From an uncultured Clostridia bacterium (GTDB lineage Bacteria; Bacillota_A; Clostridia; TANB77; CAG-508), in NCBI GenBank assembly GCA_947588915.1, contig CANPZA010000033.1:1-12281 (forward strand): DNA of 12,281 nt, in the 5' to 3' direction. The notes beneath the pieces are model-generated. The model was not told the origin of the DNA. It searched no databases and saw nothing but the letters and a program-made list of their open reading frames with translations. Shown piece by piece: positions 1 through 7,822 of this stretch. Within the stretch, counting starts at the first letter, position 1. The number at the start of each line of letters is the position of its first letter. The translations under genes were made by a program, and so were the position numbers.

Positions 1-214
1 TACTTATATTTTTGCAATACTTTTTTTAATTTATTCATATTTTTTGTTTAATATTTAATTAATTATATACATAATAATGGATAAGCATTTTACGAAATTT
101 CAACAACTTAATGATATGATGTAATTAAATTACATATTGAAGATTTTACAATTATATAGTAAAACTTGAAGATATATAAAATAATATAAAATATAAAAAA
201 TCTTCCAAAAAGTG
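1..214. other. AT-rich non-coding leader region
   Basis: No coding frame of useful length is visible here. The stretch is almost all A and T. It contains an odd-centred palindrome, ATGTAATT-A-AATTACAT at 119-135, and a pair of 9-base arms, GAAGATTTT at 139-147 against AAAATCTTC at 197-205, that enclose a small ttttac/gtaaaa hairpin (144-149 with 159-164). All lie upstream of the promoter that precedes the phosphofructokinase gene, so they would act as DNA (operator or curvature) rather than as part of that transcript. No function can be assigned. Confidence 0.5.
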
Positions 215-242
215 TTGTAAAAATTTTAATTATTGATATAAT
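215..242 (+). promoter_or_regulatory. Sigma-A type promoter of the phosphofructokinase gene
   Basis: The -35 box is TTGTAA (215-220) and the -10 box is TATAAT (237-242), with a 16-base spacer and an extended -10 TGA just before the -10 box. The start of transcription would fall near 249. The Shine-Dalgarno AAGGGGG at 267-273 then precedes the ATG at 282 by 8 bases. Confidence 0.7.
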
Positions 243-281
243 AATAAAAGAAAAAAACAAGACTTTAAGGGGGATTTTATA

Positions 282-1428
282 ATGTTAAAAAAAGTAGGAA
301 TATTAGCAAATGGAGGAGATGTATCAGGATTTAACGCTGTAATAAGAGCAATAGTAAAAACAGCAGAAAATCACAATGTTGAATGTTATGGAATAATAGA
401 TGGATACAATGGATTATTAAAAAAAGACTTCCAAATATTATCAACAGCAGCAGGTGGTGAAGCAATAGGAATTTTACCAAAAGGTGGTTCTATAATTGGT
501 TCATCAACAAATGCTAATTTATTTAATTATAAAATAGTAAATGAAGATGGGCAAGTAGAATATAAAGATATGTCAGGTGAAGCAATAGAAAATATAAAAG
601 AATTTGGATTTGACTGTATATTTACATTAGGAGGAGATGGAACACAAAAATCAGCAAGAGATTTCTCAACAAAAGGAGTAAATATAATAGGAGTTCCAAA
701 AACAATAGATAATGATGTGGCATGTACTGAAATTACATTTGGCTATAATACAGCTGTATCTGTTGCAATGGAAGCAATAGATAGATTACACACAACAGGA
801 GAGACACATCACAGAATAATGGTACTAGAAGTTATGGGAAGATATGCCCGGATGGATTGCATTAGAAGCAGCAATAGCGGGTGGAGGAGATGTAGCATTA
901 ATTCCAGAAATACCTTACGATATTAATAGAGTAGCTGAGAAAATTGAAAATAGGAAAAAAAGAGGAAAAAAATTTAGTATAGTAGTAGTAGCAGAAGGAG
1001 CAAAACCAAAAGGTGGAGAGATAACAATAGCAGGAACAAGAAACAATGGGCAAGGAGTAGATAATACAAAATTAGGTGGAATTGGACAAATAGTTGCAAA
1101 ACAATTAGAAGAATTAACAGGACTAGAATCTAGAAACACAACATTAGGATATATGCAAAGGGGTGGAACACCAACAGCATTTGATAGAGTACTATCAACC
1201 AAGTATGGAACAAAAGCAATGGAACTTGCATTAGAAGGAAAATTTGGTACATTAGTAGTAATAAAAAATGGTAAATTGGATAGTGTGTCATTAGAAGAAG
1301 TTGTAGGAAGAAATACAAAAATCGGTGCAGTATCAGGAAATACAGAAGAGAGTAATTTAAGAAAAGTAACAATGGATGATGATTTAGTAAAAACAGCAAG
1401 AAATATAGGAATAAATTTAGGAGACTAA
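282..1428 (+). pseudogene. pfkA: 6-phosphofructokinase, interrupted by a single-base frameshift
   Basis: The enzyme phosphorylates fructose 6-phosphate to fructose 1,6-bisphosphate, the committing step of glycolysis, in the cytoplasm. As read, the gene is in two frames: 282-926 carries the N-terminal half and the second frame carries the rest to 1428. Removing one C from the CCC at 847-849 restores a continuous protein of about 381 residues, with MGRYA joined to GWIALEAA. Visible family signatures are the nucleotide-binding GGDG (residues 117-120), the catalytic PKTIDND (139-145), MGR (185-187) and, in the second half, LGYMQRGGTPTAFDR. It is longer than the roughly 320-residue E. coli type. 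Gly in GGDG points to ATP as donor, while Lys in PKTIDND is the residue seen in PPi-type and long-type enzymes. I cannot tell a real mutation from a sequencing or assembly error; all other signs of a functional gene are intact. Confidence 0.85.
847..849 (+). other. Frameshift site (one extra C) in pfkA
   Basis: In the first frame the codons run TAT GCC then CGG ATG, which leaves the family sequence at once and reaches a stop at 926. Reading TAT GCC, skipping one C, then GGA TGG ATT GCA restores the conserved MGRYAGW. The site has no stop codon at the shift point, slippery heptamer or visible stimulator, so programmed +1 frameshifting is unlikely. Confidence 0.85.
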
Positions 1429-1478
1429 AAAATAATATTCATCATATATAAAGTTATCAATTTTTTTTAAAAATAAAA

Positions 1479-1514
1479 ATAAATGAAGAAAACAAAAGAT
1501 GAAACTTCATTTAT
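1479..1514 (+). repeat. Weak AT-rich hairpin before the alcohol dehydrogenase
   Basis: Arms ATAAATGAAG (1479-1488) and CTTCATTTAT (1505-1514) are perfect complements of 10 bases around a 16-base loop. The hairpin ends just upstream of the Shine-Dalgarno GGGAGG at 1521-1526. It has no T-run after it and is too AT-rich for a convincing terminator. I see no strong promoter in 1429-1520, so the dehydrogenase may be read from the pfkA promoter. Confidence 0.35.
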
Positions 1515-1534
1515 AAAGATGGGAGGAAAAGAAA

Positions 1535-2695
1535 ATGAGTACAAAATTTGTGTTAAATGAAACATCATATTTTGGAAAAGGAGCAAGAGAAGAACTTGCA
1601 AATGAAATTAAAAAAAGGGGGTTTACAAAAGTATTTTTAGTTAGTGATGAAGGGCTAGTGGAAGCAGGAGTAACTGCAAAAGTTGAAGAAATACTAAAAA
1701 GGGAAAAAATAAAATACAAACTATATTCAAAAATAAAACCAAATCCAACAATTAAAAATGTACTAGATGGAGTAAAATCTTGTAAACTTTCAAAAGCAGA
1801 TGTTATAGTAGCTGTTGGAGGGGGATCTAGTATAGATACTGCAAAAGGTATATCAATAATAATGACAAATCCAGAACGAGCAGATGTAAAATCTCTAAAT
1901 GGAATATCAAATACAGTAAATAGAGGAATGCCAGTAATAGCAATACCTACAACAAGTGGAACAGCAGCAGAAGTTACAATAAACTATGTAATAACAGATG
2001 AAGAAGAAAAAATAAAAATGGTATGTGTAGATCCAAATGATATTCCAATATTATCAATAATAGATGCTGAATTAATGCAAGCTATGCCAAAAACACTTGC
2101 TGCAGCAACAGGAATGGATGCCTTAACACATGCAGTAGAAGGCTATATCACAAAAGCACATAATGAAATGTCAGACATGTTTCATATGAAGGCAATTCAA
2201 ATGATATTTAAATATTTACCATCAGCTGTAAATGAGAAAAATGAAGAAGCTGTAGAAATGATGGGAATGGCACAATATATAGCAGGAATGGGATTTTCAA
2301 ATGTAGGACTTGGAATAGTACATTCAATGGCACATCAATTAGGGGCAGTATATGATACACCACACGGAATAGCAAATGCAATGCTACTTCCAACAGTAAT
2401 GAGATTTAATGGAGAAGATCCAAATACTGCACAAAGATTTAGAGAAATACTTATTAACATAGGAAGACCAGATGCAGAGCATTTAAATGACCAAGATGTA
2501 ATAAATACTTTTGTATGGATGATATCAGAATTAAGCAAAGCAGTTGGAATAACACAAACAATAAAAGATTATGGGGCAAAAGAAGAAGATTTTGAAATGT
2601 TGGCACAAAAGGCAATGAACGATCCTTGTAAACCAGGAAATCCAAGAGAAGTAACAAAAGAAGATTTTATAGAATTATATAGAAGAGCAATGTAG
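1535..2695 (+). CDS. fucO: Iron-dependent alcohol dehydrogenase, lactaldehyde reductase (FucO) type
   Basis: A 386-residue cytoplasmic NAD(H)-dependent dehydrogenase of the group III, iron-containing family. The N-terminal dinucleotide domain carries GGGSSIDTAKG (about 95-105). The C-terminal helical domain holds the metal ligands Asp195, His199, His263 and His277, in the motifs MDALTHAVEGY, GLGIVHSMAHQLGA and TPHGIANA. Length, the segments TAAEVTINYVITDEE and MGFSNVGLG, and the spacing of ligands agree closely with E. coli FucO, which reduces lactaldehyde to 1,2-propanediol. No fucose or rhamnose genes lie in the window, so the physiological substrate may be another short aldehyde such as acetaldehyde, with NAD+ regeneration in fermentation as the role. 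The start is fixed by GGGAGG at 1521-1526, 8 bases before ATG. The gene symbol reflects family similarity; the exact substrate is inferred. Confidence 0.88.
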   Translation: MSTKFVLNETSYFGKGAREELANEIKKRGFTKVFLVSDEGLVEAGVTAKVEEILKREKIKYKLYSKIKPNPTIKNVLDGVKSCKLSKADVIVAVGGGSSIDTAKGISIIMTNPERADVKSLNGISNTVNRGMPVIAIPTTSGTAAEVTINYVITDEEEKIKMVCVDPNDIPILSIIDAELMQAMPKTLAAATGMDALTHAVEGYITKAHNEMSDMFHMKAIQMIFKYLPSAVNEKNEEAVEMMGMAQYIAGMGFSNVGLGIVHSMAHQLGAVYDTPHGIANAMLLPTVMRFNGEDPNTAQRFREILINIGRPDAEHLNDQDVINTFVWMISELSKAVGITQTIKDYGAKEEDFEMLAQKAMNDPCKPGNPREVTKEDFIELYRRAM

Positions 2696-2732
2696 TTTAG
2701 GTAAAGTAGTGCCTGTCCCAAAATTACCTAAA
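2696..2732 (+). repeat. Perfect 9-bp hairpin after the dehydrogenase stop codon
   Basis: Arms TTTAGGTAA (2696-2704) and TTACCTAAA (2724-2732) start directly after the stop codon. The 19-base loop contains GTGCCTGTCCC, the G+C-richest stretch in this spacer. No T-run follows, so it is not a typical intrinsic terminator. It may slow or process the transcript, or be a leftover of a small repeated element. Confidence 0.5.
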
Positions 2733-2737
2733 AATAC

Positions 2738-2765
2738 TTGCATTTTTATTAAAAGTATGTAATAA
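2738..2765 (+). promoter_or_regulatory. Probable promoter of the T-box valS operon
   Basis: A TTGCAT -35-like box (2738-2743) and a TAATAA -10-like box (2760-2765) are separated by 16 bases. Transcription would start near 2772, shortly before Stem I of the T-box leader. The -10 box is weak; TAATAG at 2763-2768 is an alternative. Confidence 0.45.
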
Positions 2766-2771
2766 TAGTAG

Positions 2772-3018
2772 TGTAAAAGACATAAAAAAAGAGGAGTACA
2801 TTTATACTTGCTTATAGAGAGAAGAAGTTGCAAGCTGAAAGCTTCTTTATGAAAAGGTAAATGGAAGGTAGCTTTTTTGTTGATATTCTGAGAAATTTTA
2901 AATTAGGAATATTCGTGTAAGCTGCGTTAAAAGCTAACTAAGATATAATTTTAGAAAATTATAATTAAGGTGGTACCGCGAAAATAGAACTCGCCCTTAT
3001 ACATAGGGTGAGTTTTTG
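2772..3018 (+). promoter_or_regulatory. T-box riboswitch responding to uncharged tRNA-Val
   Basis: Stem I has the specifier loop: AGTA (2795-2798) on the 5' side faces GAA (2864-2866) on the 3' side, closed by CATTT (2799-2803) pairing with AAATG (2859-2863). The codon after GAA-G is GTA (2868-2870), a valine codon, matching the downstream valS. AGAGAGAAG and GCTGAAAGC mark the apical part of Stem I. The T-box proper, AAGGTGGTACCGCG, is at 2967-2980; its TGGT would pair with an ACCA tRNA end. The antiterminator forms when AAGG and GCG pair with CGCCCTT at 2992-2998, which is the same segment used by the terminator stem. By family knowledge, uncharged tRNA-Val stabilises the antiterminator and lets transcription reach the two genes below. 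The left boundary is approximate. Confidence 0.95.
2988..3017 (+). terminator. Intrinsic terminator of the T-box leader
   Basis: ACTCGCCCT (2989-2997) pairs with AGGGTGAGT (3005-3013), with one G-U pair and a 7-base loop, and runs into a T tract ending at 3017. It is mutually exclusive with the antiterminator because both use CGCCCTT. Confidence 0.92.
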
Positions 3019-3040
3019 TTCATAATAGGGGGAAATGGAT

Positions 3041-3388
3041 ATGAAAAAGGAAGAATTTAGAGCAAGAATAGACTATAGTGAAGAAATAAAGAAACAAGAA
3101 GAAAAGAAAAATAGGATTATTGATTTTGTAATGCTTCCAACAAGAAGAGAGTTGACACAAGATGAAAAGGAAAAATATATGTCAATAAATAAAGATGAAA
3201 TTCCAGAAGGGATTATGCAGTCTGTATATGGAATTATAAAAGAAGCAATAGAAACAGGAGAAGTTGATTATAAATCAAAAGTTGTATCCAGACTTGTTGA
3301 ACTTGAACAAGTACCAGAACAATTTAGAGTAGATCCGAATAAAGAGGATAAATTGAAATTAGAAGGAGATGGTATGGATGAAAGATAA
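3041..3388 (+). CDS. Unknown small charged protein in the valS T-box operon
   Basis: I do not recognise this 115-residue protein. It is very rich in Glu, Lys, Asp and Arg, has no Cys, His or Trp, no signal peptide and no membrane segment, so it should be a soluble cytoplasmic protein. The N-terminal 30 residues look like a charged helix; the short hydrophobic patch IIDFVMLPTRREL is followed by a second helical region (about residues 55-90, VYGIIKEAIETGEVDYKSKVVSRLVELE). ATG at 3041 is preferred because AGGGGG at 3027-3032 sits 8 bases upstream; the in-frame ATG at 3035 would leave only 2 bases. It is the first gene behind the T-box and its end overlaps the valS start by 11 bases, which implies shared regulation by valine supply and translational coupling. 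A role linked to ValRS or translation is possible but unproven. Confidence 0.75.
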   Translation: MKKEEFRARIDYSEEIKKQEEKKNRIIDFVMLPTRRELTQDEKEKYMSINKDEIPEGIMQSVYGIIKEAIETGEVDYKSKVVSRLVELEQVPEQFRVDPNKEDKLKLEGDGMDER

Positions 3389-6020
3389 ATATAATCCAAA
3401 AGATTTTGAGGAAAATTTATATAAGCATTGGGAAGAAGAAGGATATTTTAAACCTAGTATGGATAAAAATAAAGAGTCATATTGTATTATGATGCCACCA
3501 CCAAATGTAACAGGAAAGTTACATATGGGTCATGCATTAGATGATACTATTCAAGATGTTTTAATTCGTTTTAAAAGAATGCAAGGATATAATACCTTAT
3601 GGCTTCCAGGTTCAGACCATGCATCTATTTCAACTGAAATGAAAGTAGTTCAAAAATTAAAAGCTGAAGGAAAAACAAAACAAGATTTAGGAAGAGAAAA
3701 ATTTATAGAAGAAGCATGGGACTGGACTAGACTTTATGGAGGTACGATTCAAGAACAACAAAGAAAGTTAGGATGTTCATGTGACTGGGAAAGAAGAAGA
3801 TTTACATTAGATGAAGGTTTATCTGATGCAGTTCTTGAGCAATTTGTAAACTTATATAATAAAGGATTAATATATAAAGGAAAAAGAATGGTAAATTGGT
3901 GTACAAATTGTAATACATCAATATCAGATGCAGAAGTAGAGTACAAGGAAGAACAATCTTATTTATGGCACATTAGGTATAAAGTAAAAGGAGAGGATGA
4001 ATATATAATAGTTGCTACAACAAGGCCTGAGACAATGCTTGGAGATACAGCAGTAGCAGTTCATCCAGATGATGAAAGATATAAAGATTTAGTTGGAAAA
4101 ACTTGTATATTGCCGATTATGAATAAAGAGATTCCAATAATTGCAGATGAATTTGTAGAAAAAGAATTTGGAACAGGAGCAGTTAAAATTACACCTGCAC
4201 ATGATATGAATGATTATCAAGCAGGATTAAGACATGATTTAGAAATAATAGAAGTATTTGATGAAAACTTTAAAATGGGAGATTTAGTTCCAGAATACAA
4301 AGGTATGGATCTTTTAGAAGCAAGAAAAAAAATAGTAGAAAAGTTGAAAGAATTAGGAGCTTTAGTAAAAATAGAAGAACATACTCATAATGTAGGAAAA
4401 TGTGAAAGATGTAAAAGTACAATAGAACCAAAAATATCAGAGCAATGGTTTGTAAAAATGAAAGAACTTGCTGAACCTGCAATTGAAGCTGTAAGAAATG
4501 ATGATGTAAAATTCATTCCAAAAAGATATGAAAAAACGTATTTTAATTGGATGGAAAATATACAAGATTGGTGTATATCAAGACAACTATGGTGGGGACA
4601 CCAAATACCAGCATACTATTGTCAAGATTGTGGACATATGATGGTTGCAAAATCAAAGCCTACAAAATGTGAAAAATGTAGTTCCAAAAAATTAGAACAA
4701 GATCCAGACACATTAGATACTTGGTTTAGTTCTGCTTTATGGCCATTTTCAACACTTGGTTGGCCAAATACACAAACAGAAGATTTAAAAACATTTTACC
4801 CTACAAATGTATTAGTTACAGGATATGATATTATATTTTTCTGGGTTGCAAGAATGGTATTTTCAGGATTAGAAGTCATGAAAGAAAAACCATTTAGTGA
4901 TGTTTTAATACATGGAATTGTTCGTGATAGTCAAGGAAGAAAAATGTCAAAAACATTAGGAAATGGTGTAGACCCAATAGAAGTTATAGAAAAATATGGG
5001 GCAGATAGTTTAAGGTTTTCAGTATTATCTGGAACAACAATGGGAAATGATATTCGCTATATGCCAGAAAAATTAGAACAAGCATCTAACTTTGCAAATA
5101 AAATATGGAATGCAGCAAAATTTGTAATAATAAATACACCTAATGAAGAGAAAGTAAAAGAATTTTGCTATAAAGTATATGATAATGAAACCAAACAATA
5201 TAATGCTGAATTATTAGAACTAGAAGATAAATGGATATTAAATAAATTAGATAAATTAGTAACAGAAATAACAAGAAATATGGATAATTATGATTTAGGA
5301 ATTGCATTAGATAATATATATAGTTTTATATGGAATGAATTTTGTGATTGGTATATTGAAATGGTAAAATCAAGGATTTATAGCCAAGATGAGGAGACTA
5401 AAGTAAAAGTAAGTTATATATTAAATCATGTACTTGGAACAACTATGAAATTATTACATCCATTTATGCCTTTTGTTACTAGTGAGATATATAGTAATTT
5501 AGTAAGATATAGTGATAAAGAATTAATGGTTTCAAGTTGGCCTGAGATGAAAGAAAAATTTCTATTTGACAAAGAAGAACAGATAATTGAAAAAATAAAA
5601 GAAATAATAGTAGAAATAAGAAATGTAAGAGCAAATAAAAATATACATCCATCTAAAAAAGCAGATTTAATATTTGTAACGAAAGATTATAAAGAAGAAT
5701 TAATGCAAGCAAAAGATTTTATATTAAAATTAGGATTTGGAAAAACTATAGAAATCCAGGAGGAAAAAATAGGAATAAAAGATGATGCTATTCAAATTTT
5801 AACAGAAGGAATTGAATTATATATGCCATTAGAAGGTCTAATTGACAAAGCTGAAGAACAAAAAAGAAAAGAAGAAGAAAGAAAAAAATTAGAGCAAGAA
5901 GTAGAAAGATGTGAAAAAATGTTATCAAATCCTGGATTTATAAATAAAGCACCACAAGCTAAAATTGATGAAGAAAAAGCAAAATTGCTAAAATATAAAA
6001 CAATGCTTGAAAAATTATAA
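3378..6020 (+). CDS. valS: Valyl-tRNA synthetase
   Basis: A class I aminoacyl-tRNA synthetase of 880 residues that charges tRNA-Val in the cytoplasm. Visible signatures are the HIGH box as HMGH (49-52) after MMPPPNVTGKL, the CP1 editing domain with TTRPETMLGD (214-223) and GTGAVKITPAHD, and the KMSKS loop as KMSKT (522-526). Cys pairs CERCKS, CQDCGH and CEKCSS look like zinc-knuckle positions. The C-terminal 65 residues are a charged coiled-coil arm with NPGFINKAPQAKIDEEKAKL, typical of ValRS. GSDHASIST replaces the more common GTDHAGIAT. Start choice: AGGAG at 3364-3368 lies 9 bases before ATG 3378, but directly abuts the in-frame ATG at 3369, so 3378 is favoured. It overlaps the preceding small gene and is under the T-box. 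Full length, with no defect seen. Confidence 0.97.
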   Translation: MKDKYNPKDFEENLYKHWEEEGYFKPSMDKNKESYCIMMPPPNVTGKLHMGHALDDTIQDVLIRFKRMQGYNTLWLPGSDHASISTEMKVVQKLKAEGKTKQDLGREKFIEEAWDWTRLYGGTIQEQQRKLGCSCDWERRRFTLDEGLSDAVLEQFVNLYNKGLIYKGKRMVNWCTNCNTSISDAEVEYKEEQSYLWHIRYKVKGEDEYIIVATTRPETMLGDTAVAVHPDDERYKDLVGKTCILPIMNKEIPIIADEFVEKEFGTGAVKITPAHDMNDYQAGLRHDLEIIEVFDENFKMGDLVPEYKGMDLLEARKKIVEKLKELGALVKIEEHTHNVGKCERCKSTIEPKISEQWFVKMKELAEPAIEAVRNDDVKFIPKRYEKTYFNWMENIQDWCISRQLWWGHQIPAYYCQDCGHMMVAKSKPTKCEKCSSKKLEQDPDTLDTWFSSALWPFSTLGWPNTQTEDLKTFYPTNVLVTGYDIIFFWVARMVFSGLEVMKEKPFSDVLIHGIVRDSQGRKMSKTLGNGVDPIEVIEKYGADSLRFSVLSGTTMGNDIRYMPEKLEQASNFANKIWNAAKFVIINTPNEEKVKEFCYKVYDNETKQYNAELLELEDKWILNKLDKLVTEITRNMDNYDLGIALDNIYSFIWNEFCDWYIEMVKSRIYSQDEETKVKVSYILNHVLGTTMKLLHPFMPFVTSEIYSNLVRYSDKELMVSSWPEMKEKFLFDKEEQIIEKIKEIIVEIRNVRANKNIHPSKKADLIFVTKDYKEELMQAKDFILKLGFGKTIEIQEEKIGIKDDAIQILTEGIELYMPLEGLIDKAEEQKRKEEERKKLEQEVERCEKMLSNPGFINKAPQAKIDEEKAKLLKYKTMLEKL

Positions 6021-6022
6021 AA

Positions 6023-6063
6023 TTAAAAGGAGTTATTTAGAATTCTAAATACTCCTTTAATTT
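6023..6063. terminator. Bidirectional terminator between valS and the acyl-CoA synthetase
   Basis: A long hairpin centred on GAATTC (6040-6045) has arms AAAGGAGTTATTTAGAA and TTCTAAATACTCCTTT with one bulged base. On the plus strand it is followed by TTTAATTTG; on the minus strand by CCTTTTAATTTT. It lies between the stop codons of two convergent genes (6020 and 6073) and should serve both. Confidence 0.85.
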
Positions 6064-6072
6064 GTGTTATTT

Positions 6073-7803
6073 TTAATCTTTTTTAATATTCATATTATCA
6101 CCATAACGCTTGATTTTTTTAGTAGTAGTTTTTTCAAATTCTTTATCACGTATGCCAAAGCTCTTAATATGTTTATAATTAGGTAGTTTCTTATTAACAC
6201 TTGACACTACATCAGAAATAAGTTTCCAAATTTCTTCTTTAGTAGGAACACTACCTTTTAAATATTCAGTAATTGCTTCAATATTAGGATAAATTTGTGC
6301 ATTTATATAAGTTTCATCATCATCTTCTTTTTGAATTCCTAAAACTAAAGCTTCGGAAATCAAAGGATTATCATTTAAATAATATTCGACTTCTTCAGGA
6401 TATATATTTTTACCGTTTTTAGTAACAATAACACTTTTACATCTTCCTGTAATATATAGATAACCATTTTCATCTATTTTACCTAGATCTCCAGTATGAA
6501 ACCAACCATCAATAATAGTTTGCTTTGTTTTTTCATCATCTTCATAATAGCCTAGCATAACATTTGGGCCTTTAACAATAATTTCACCAACACCTTCATC
6601 ATTTGGATTATCTATCTTATACTCTACATTTGGAATAGGAAGCCCAGCTGAATCATCTTTTTGAAAGAAATCAGTATTTCCTGCAACTAGAGGAGAACAT
6701 TCAGTTAAACCATAACCTTGTAAGGTAGGTAAATTTAATGCCTTAAAATCAGCAATAATATCAGGATTACAACTTGCTGCTCCGACAATGAAAACACGAA
6801 GTCTTCCACCTAAAGTATTTTTAACTTTCATTTTTACAATTTTCTTCAAATAAAAAGGTAAATCATAAAAAGGATTTTTATCATCTTTAACATATTTTTG
6901 GGGTAAAGATTTATTTAAGTTTTTAATTATATTTTTATGAACATTTTCTAACAATAGTGGAACACATAAAATAACAGAAGGATGAAATTCTAAAAGATTT
7001 TTTGTTATATAACGTAAACCTTCACAGTGACAAATAGAAGCACCACTATAAATTGGAAGTAAAAATCCTAAAGTACATTCATAAGTATGATGAAGTGGTA
7101 AAACTGAAAAAAACAAATCACTTCTTTTGACTTTTACAATTCCATAAGTAGAAAGTATATTTGAACAAATATTTCTTTGAGATAGACATACACCTTTAGC
7201 ATTTCCAGTAGTACCAGAAGTAAAAAGCAAAATACGTAGTTCATCTGGATTAATTTCTATTTTATCAAAATCATCTACACCATTATCATATAAGATTTTA
7301 CCATTTTGTAACAAAGAATCAAAACAGTTTTTATTATCTTTATCAAAATGAATAAATATTGTGTCAGGATTTTCTACTTTATTTATATTATCTATAATAT
7401 CATCTAAATTTTTACTATCACCCAAGATACAAACACATTGAGAAACATTCATAAAATTTATAATATCATCTGTATGAAGTTCTTTGTCTATTGGAACAAC
7501 AATTCCAACAATTGATGCAGCTAAATAAGAAACACACCATTTATAAGAATTTTTACCAACTACAGCAATTCTTTTATTTAAAAATCCCTTTTGAATTAAG
7601 CTTGTCCCTATATAGACAATATCATTTTTAAATTGCTCATAATTAATATTAATGATATTTCCATTTTCATCTTTTAATTTAAAAGCAATTCTAGAACGAT
7701 AAATATCTGAAGAGCGGTAAAGCATTTGCTTAAAATTAGTAACTTCTTCAGTTTTATGATATTTCATTTTTAATTGTTCTGCTACTGTAATATCTTTTTT
7801 CAT
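6073..7803 (-). CDS. AMP-forming long-chain acyl-CoA synthetase (FadD-like)
   Basis: A 576-residue member of the ANL adenylate-forming family, likely cytoplasmic or membrane-associated, that activates a fatty acid with ATP and CoA. Visible motifs are the P-loop TSGTTGNAKG (195-204), YGLTEC (364-369), the ATP-ribose Asp in GWFHTGDLG (TGD 437-439), the hinge and A8 region GRCKSVIVTKNGKNIYPEE, and the C-terminal Lys in TTTKKIKR (about 562). This order and length fit bacterial long-chain acyl-CoA synthetases; which acid it uses cannot be read from sequence. The ATG at 7803 is chosen because GGAGGT lies 5 bases upstream; the GTG 12 bases further out is part of that ribosome site region. It follows an unknown membrane protein gene by 19 bases on the same strand, so the two are probably co-transcribed. 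No beta-oxidation genes are nearby, so lipid recycling or exogenous fatty-acid use is as likely as degradation. Confidence 0.9.
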   Translation of the reverse strand: MKKDITVAEQLKMKYHKTEEVTNFKQMLYRSSDIYRSRIAFKLKDENGNIININYEQFKNDIVYIGTSLIQKGFLNKRIAVVGKNSYKWCVSYLAASIVGIVVPIDKELHTDDIINFMNVSQCVCILGDSKNLDDIIDNINKVENPDTIFIHFDKDNKNCFDSLLQNGKILYDNGVDDFDKIEINPDELRILLFTSGTTGNAKGVCLSQRNICSNILSTYGIVKVKRSDLFFSVLPLHHTYECTLGFLLPIYSGASICHCEGLRYITKNLLEFHPSVILCVPLLLENVHKNIIKNLNKSLPQKYVKDDKNPFYDLPFYLKKIVKMKVKNTLGGRLRVFIVGAASCNPDIIADFKALNLPTLQGYGLTECSPLVAGNTDFFQKDDSAGLPIPNVEYKIDNPNDEGVGEIIVKGPNVMLGYYEDDEKTKQTIIDGWFHTGDLGKIDENGYLYITGRCKSVIVTKNGKNIYPEEVEYYLNDNPLISEALVLGIQKEDDDETYINAQIYPNIEAITEYLKGSVPTKEEIWKLISDVVSSVNKKLPNYKHIKSFGIRDKEFEKTTTKKIKRYGDNMNIKKD

Positions 7804-7822
7804 TATTACCTCCACATAAATT

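Noticed and set aside
844..852. Programmed +1 frameshift or internal restart in pfkA
   Set aside because: No stop codon or rare codon at the shift point, no stimulator, and a restart at ATG 844 would yield only the C-terminal half without the ATP site.
3369..3377. ATG 3369 as valS start
   Set aside because: AGGAG directly abuts it with no spacer; ATG 3378 has a 9-base spacing and gives the usual N-terminus.
7804..7815. GTG start four codons upstream in the acyl-CoA synthetase gene
   Set aside because: The GTG overlaps the GGAGGT ribosome site that serves the ATG at 7803.
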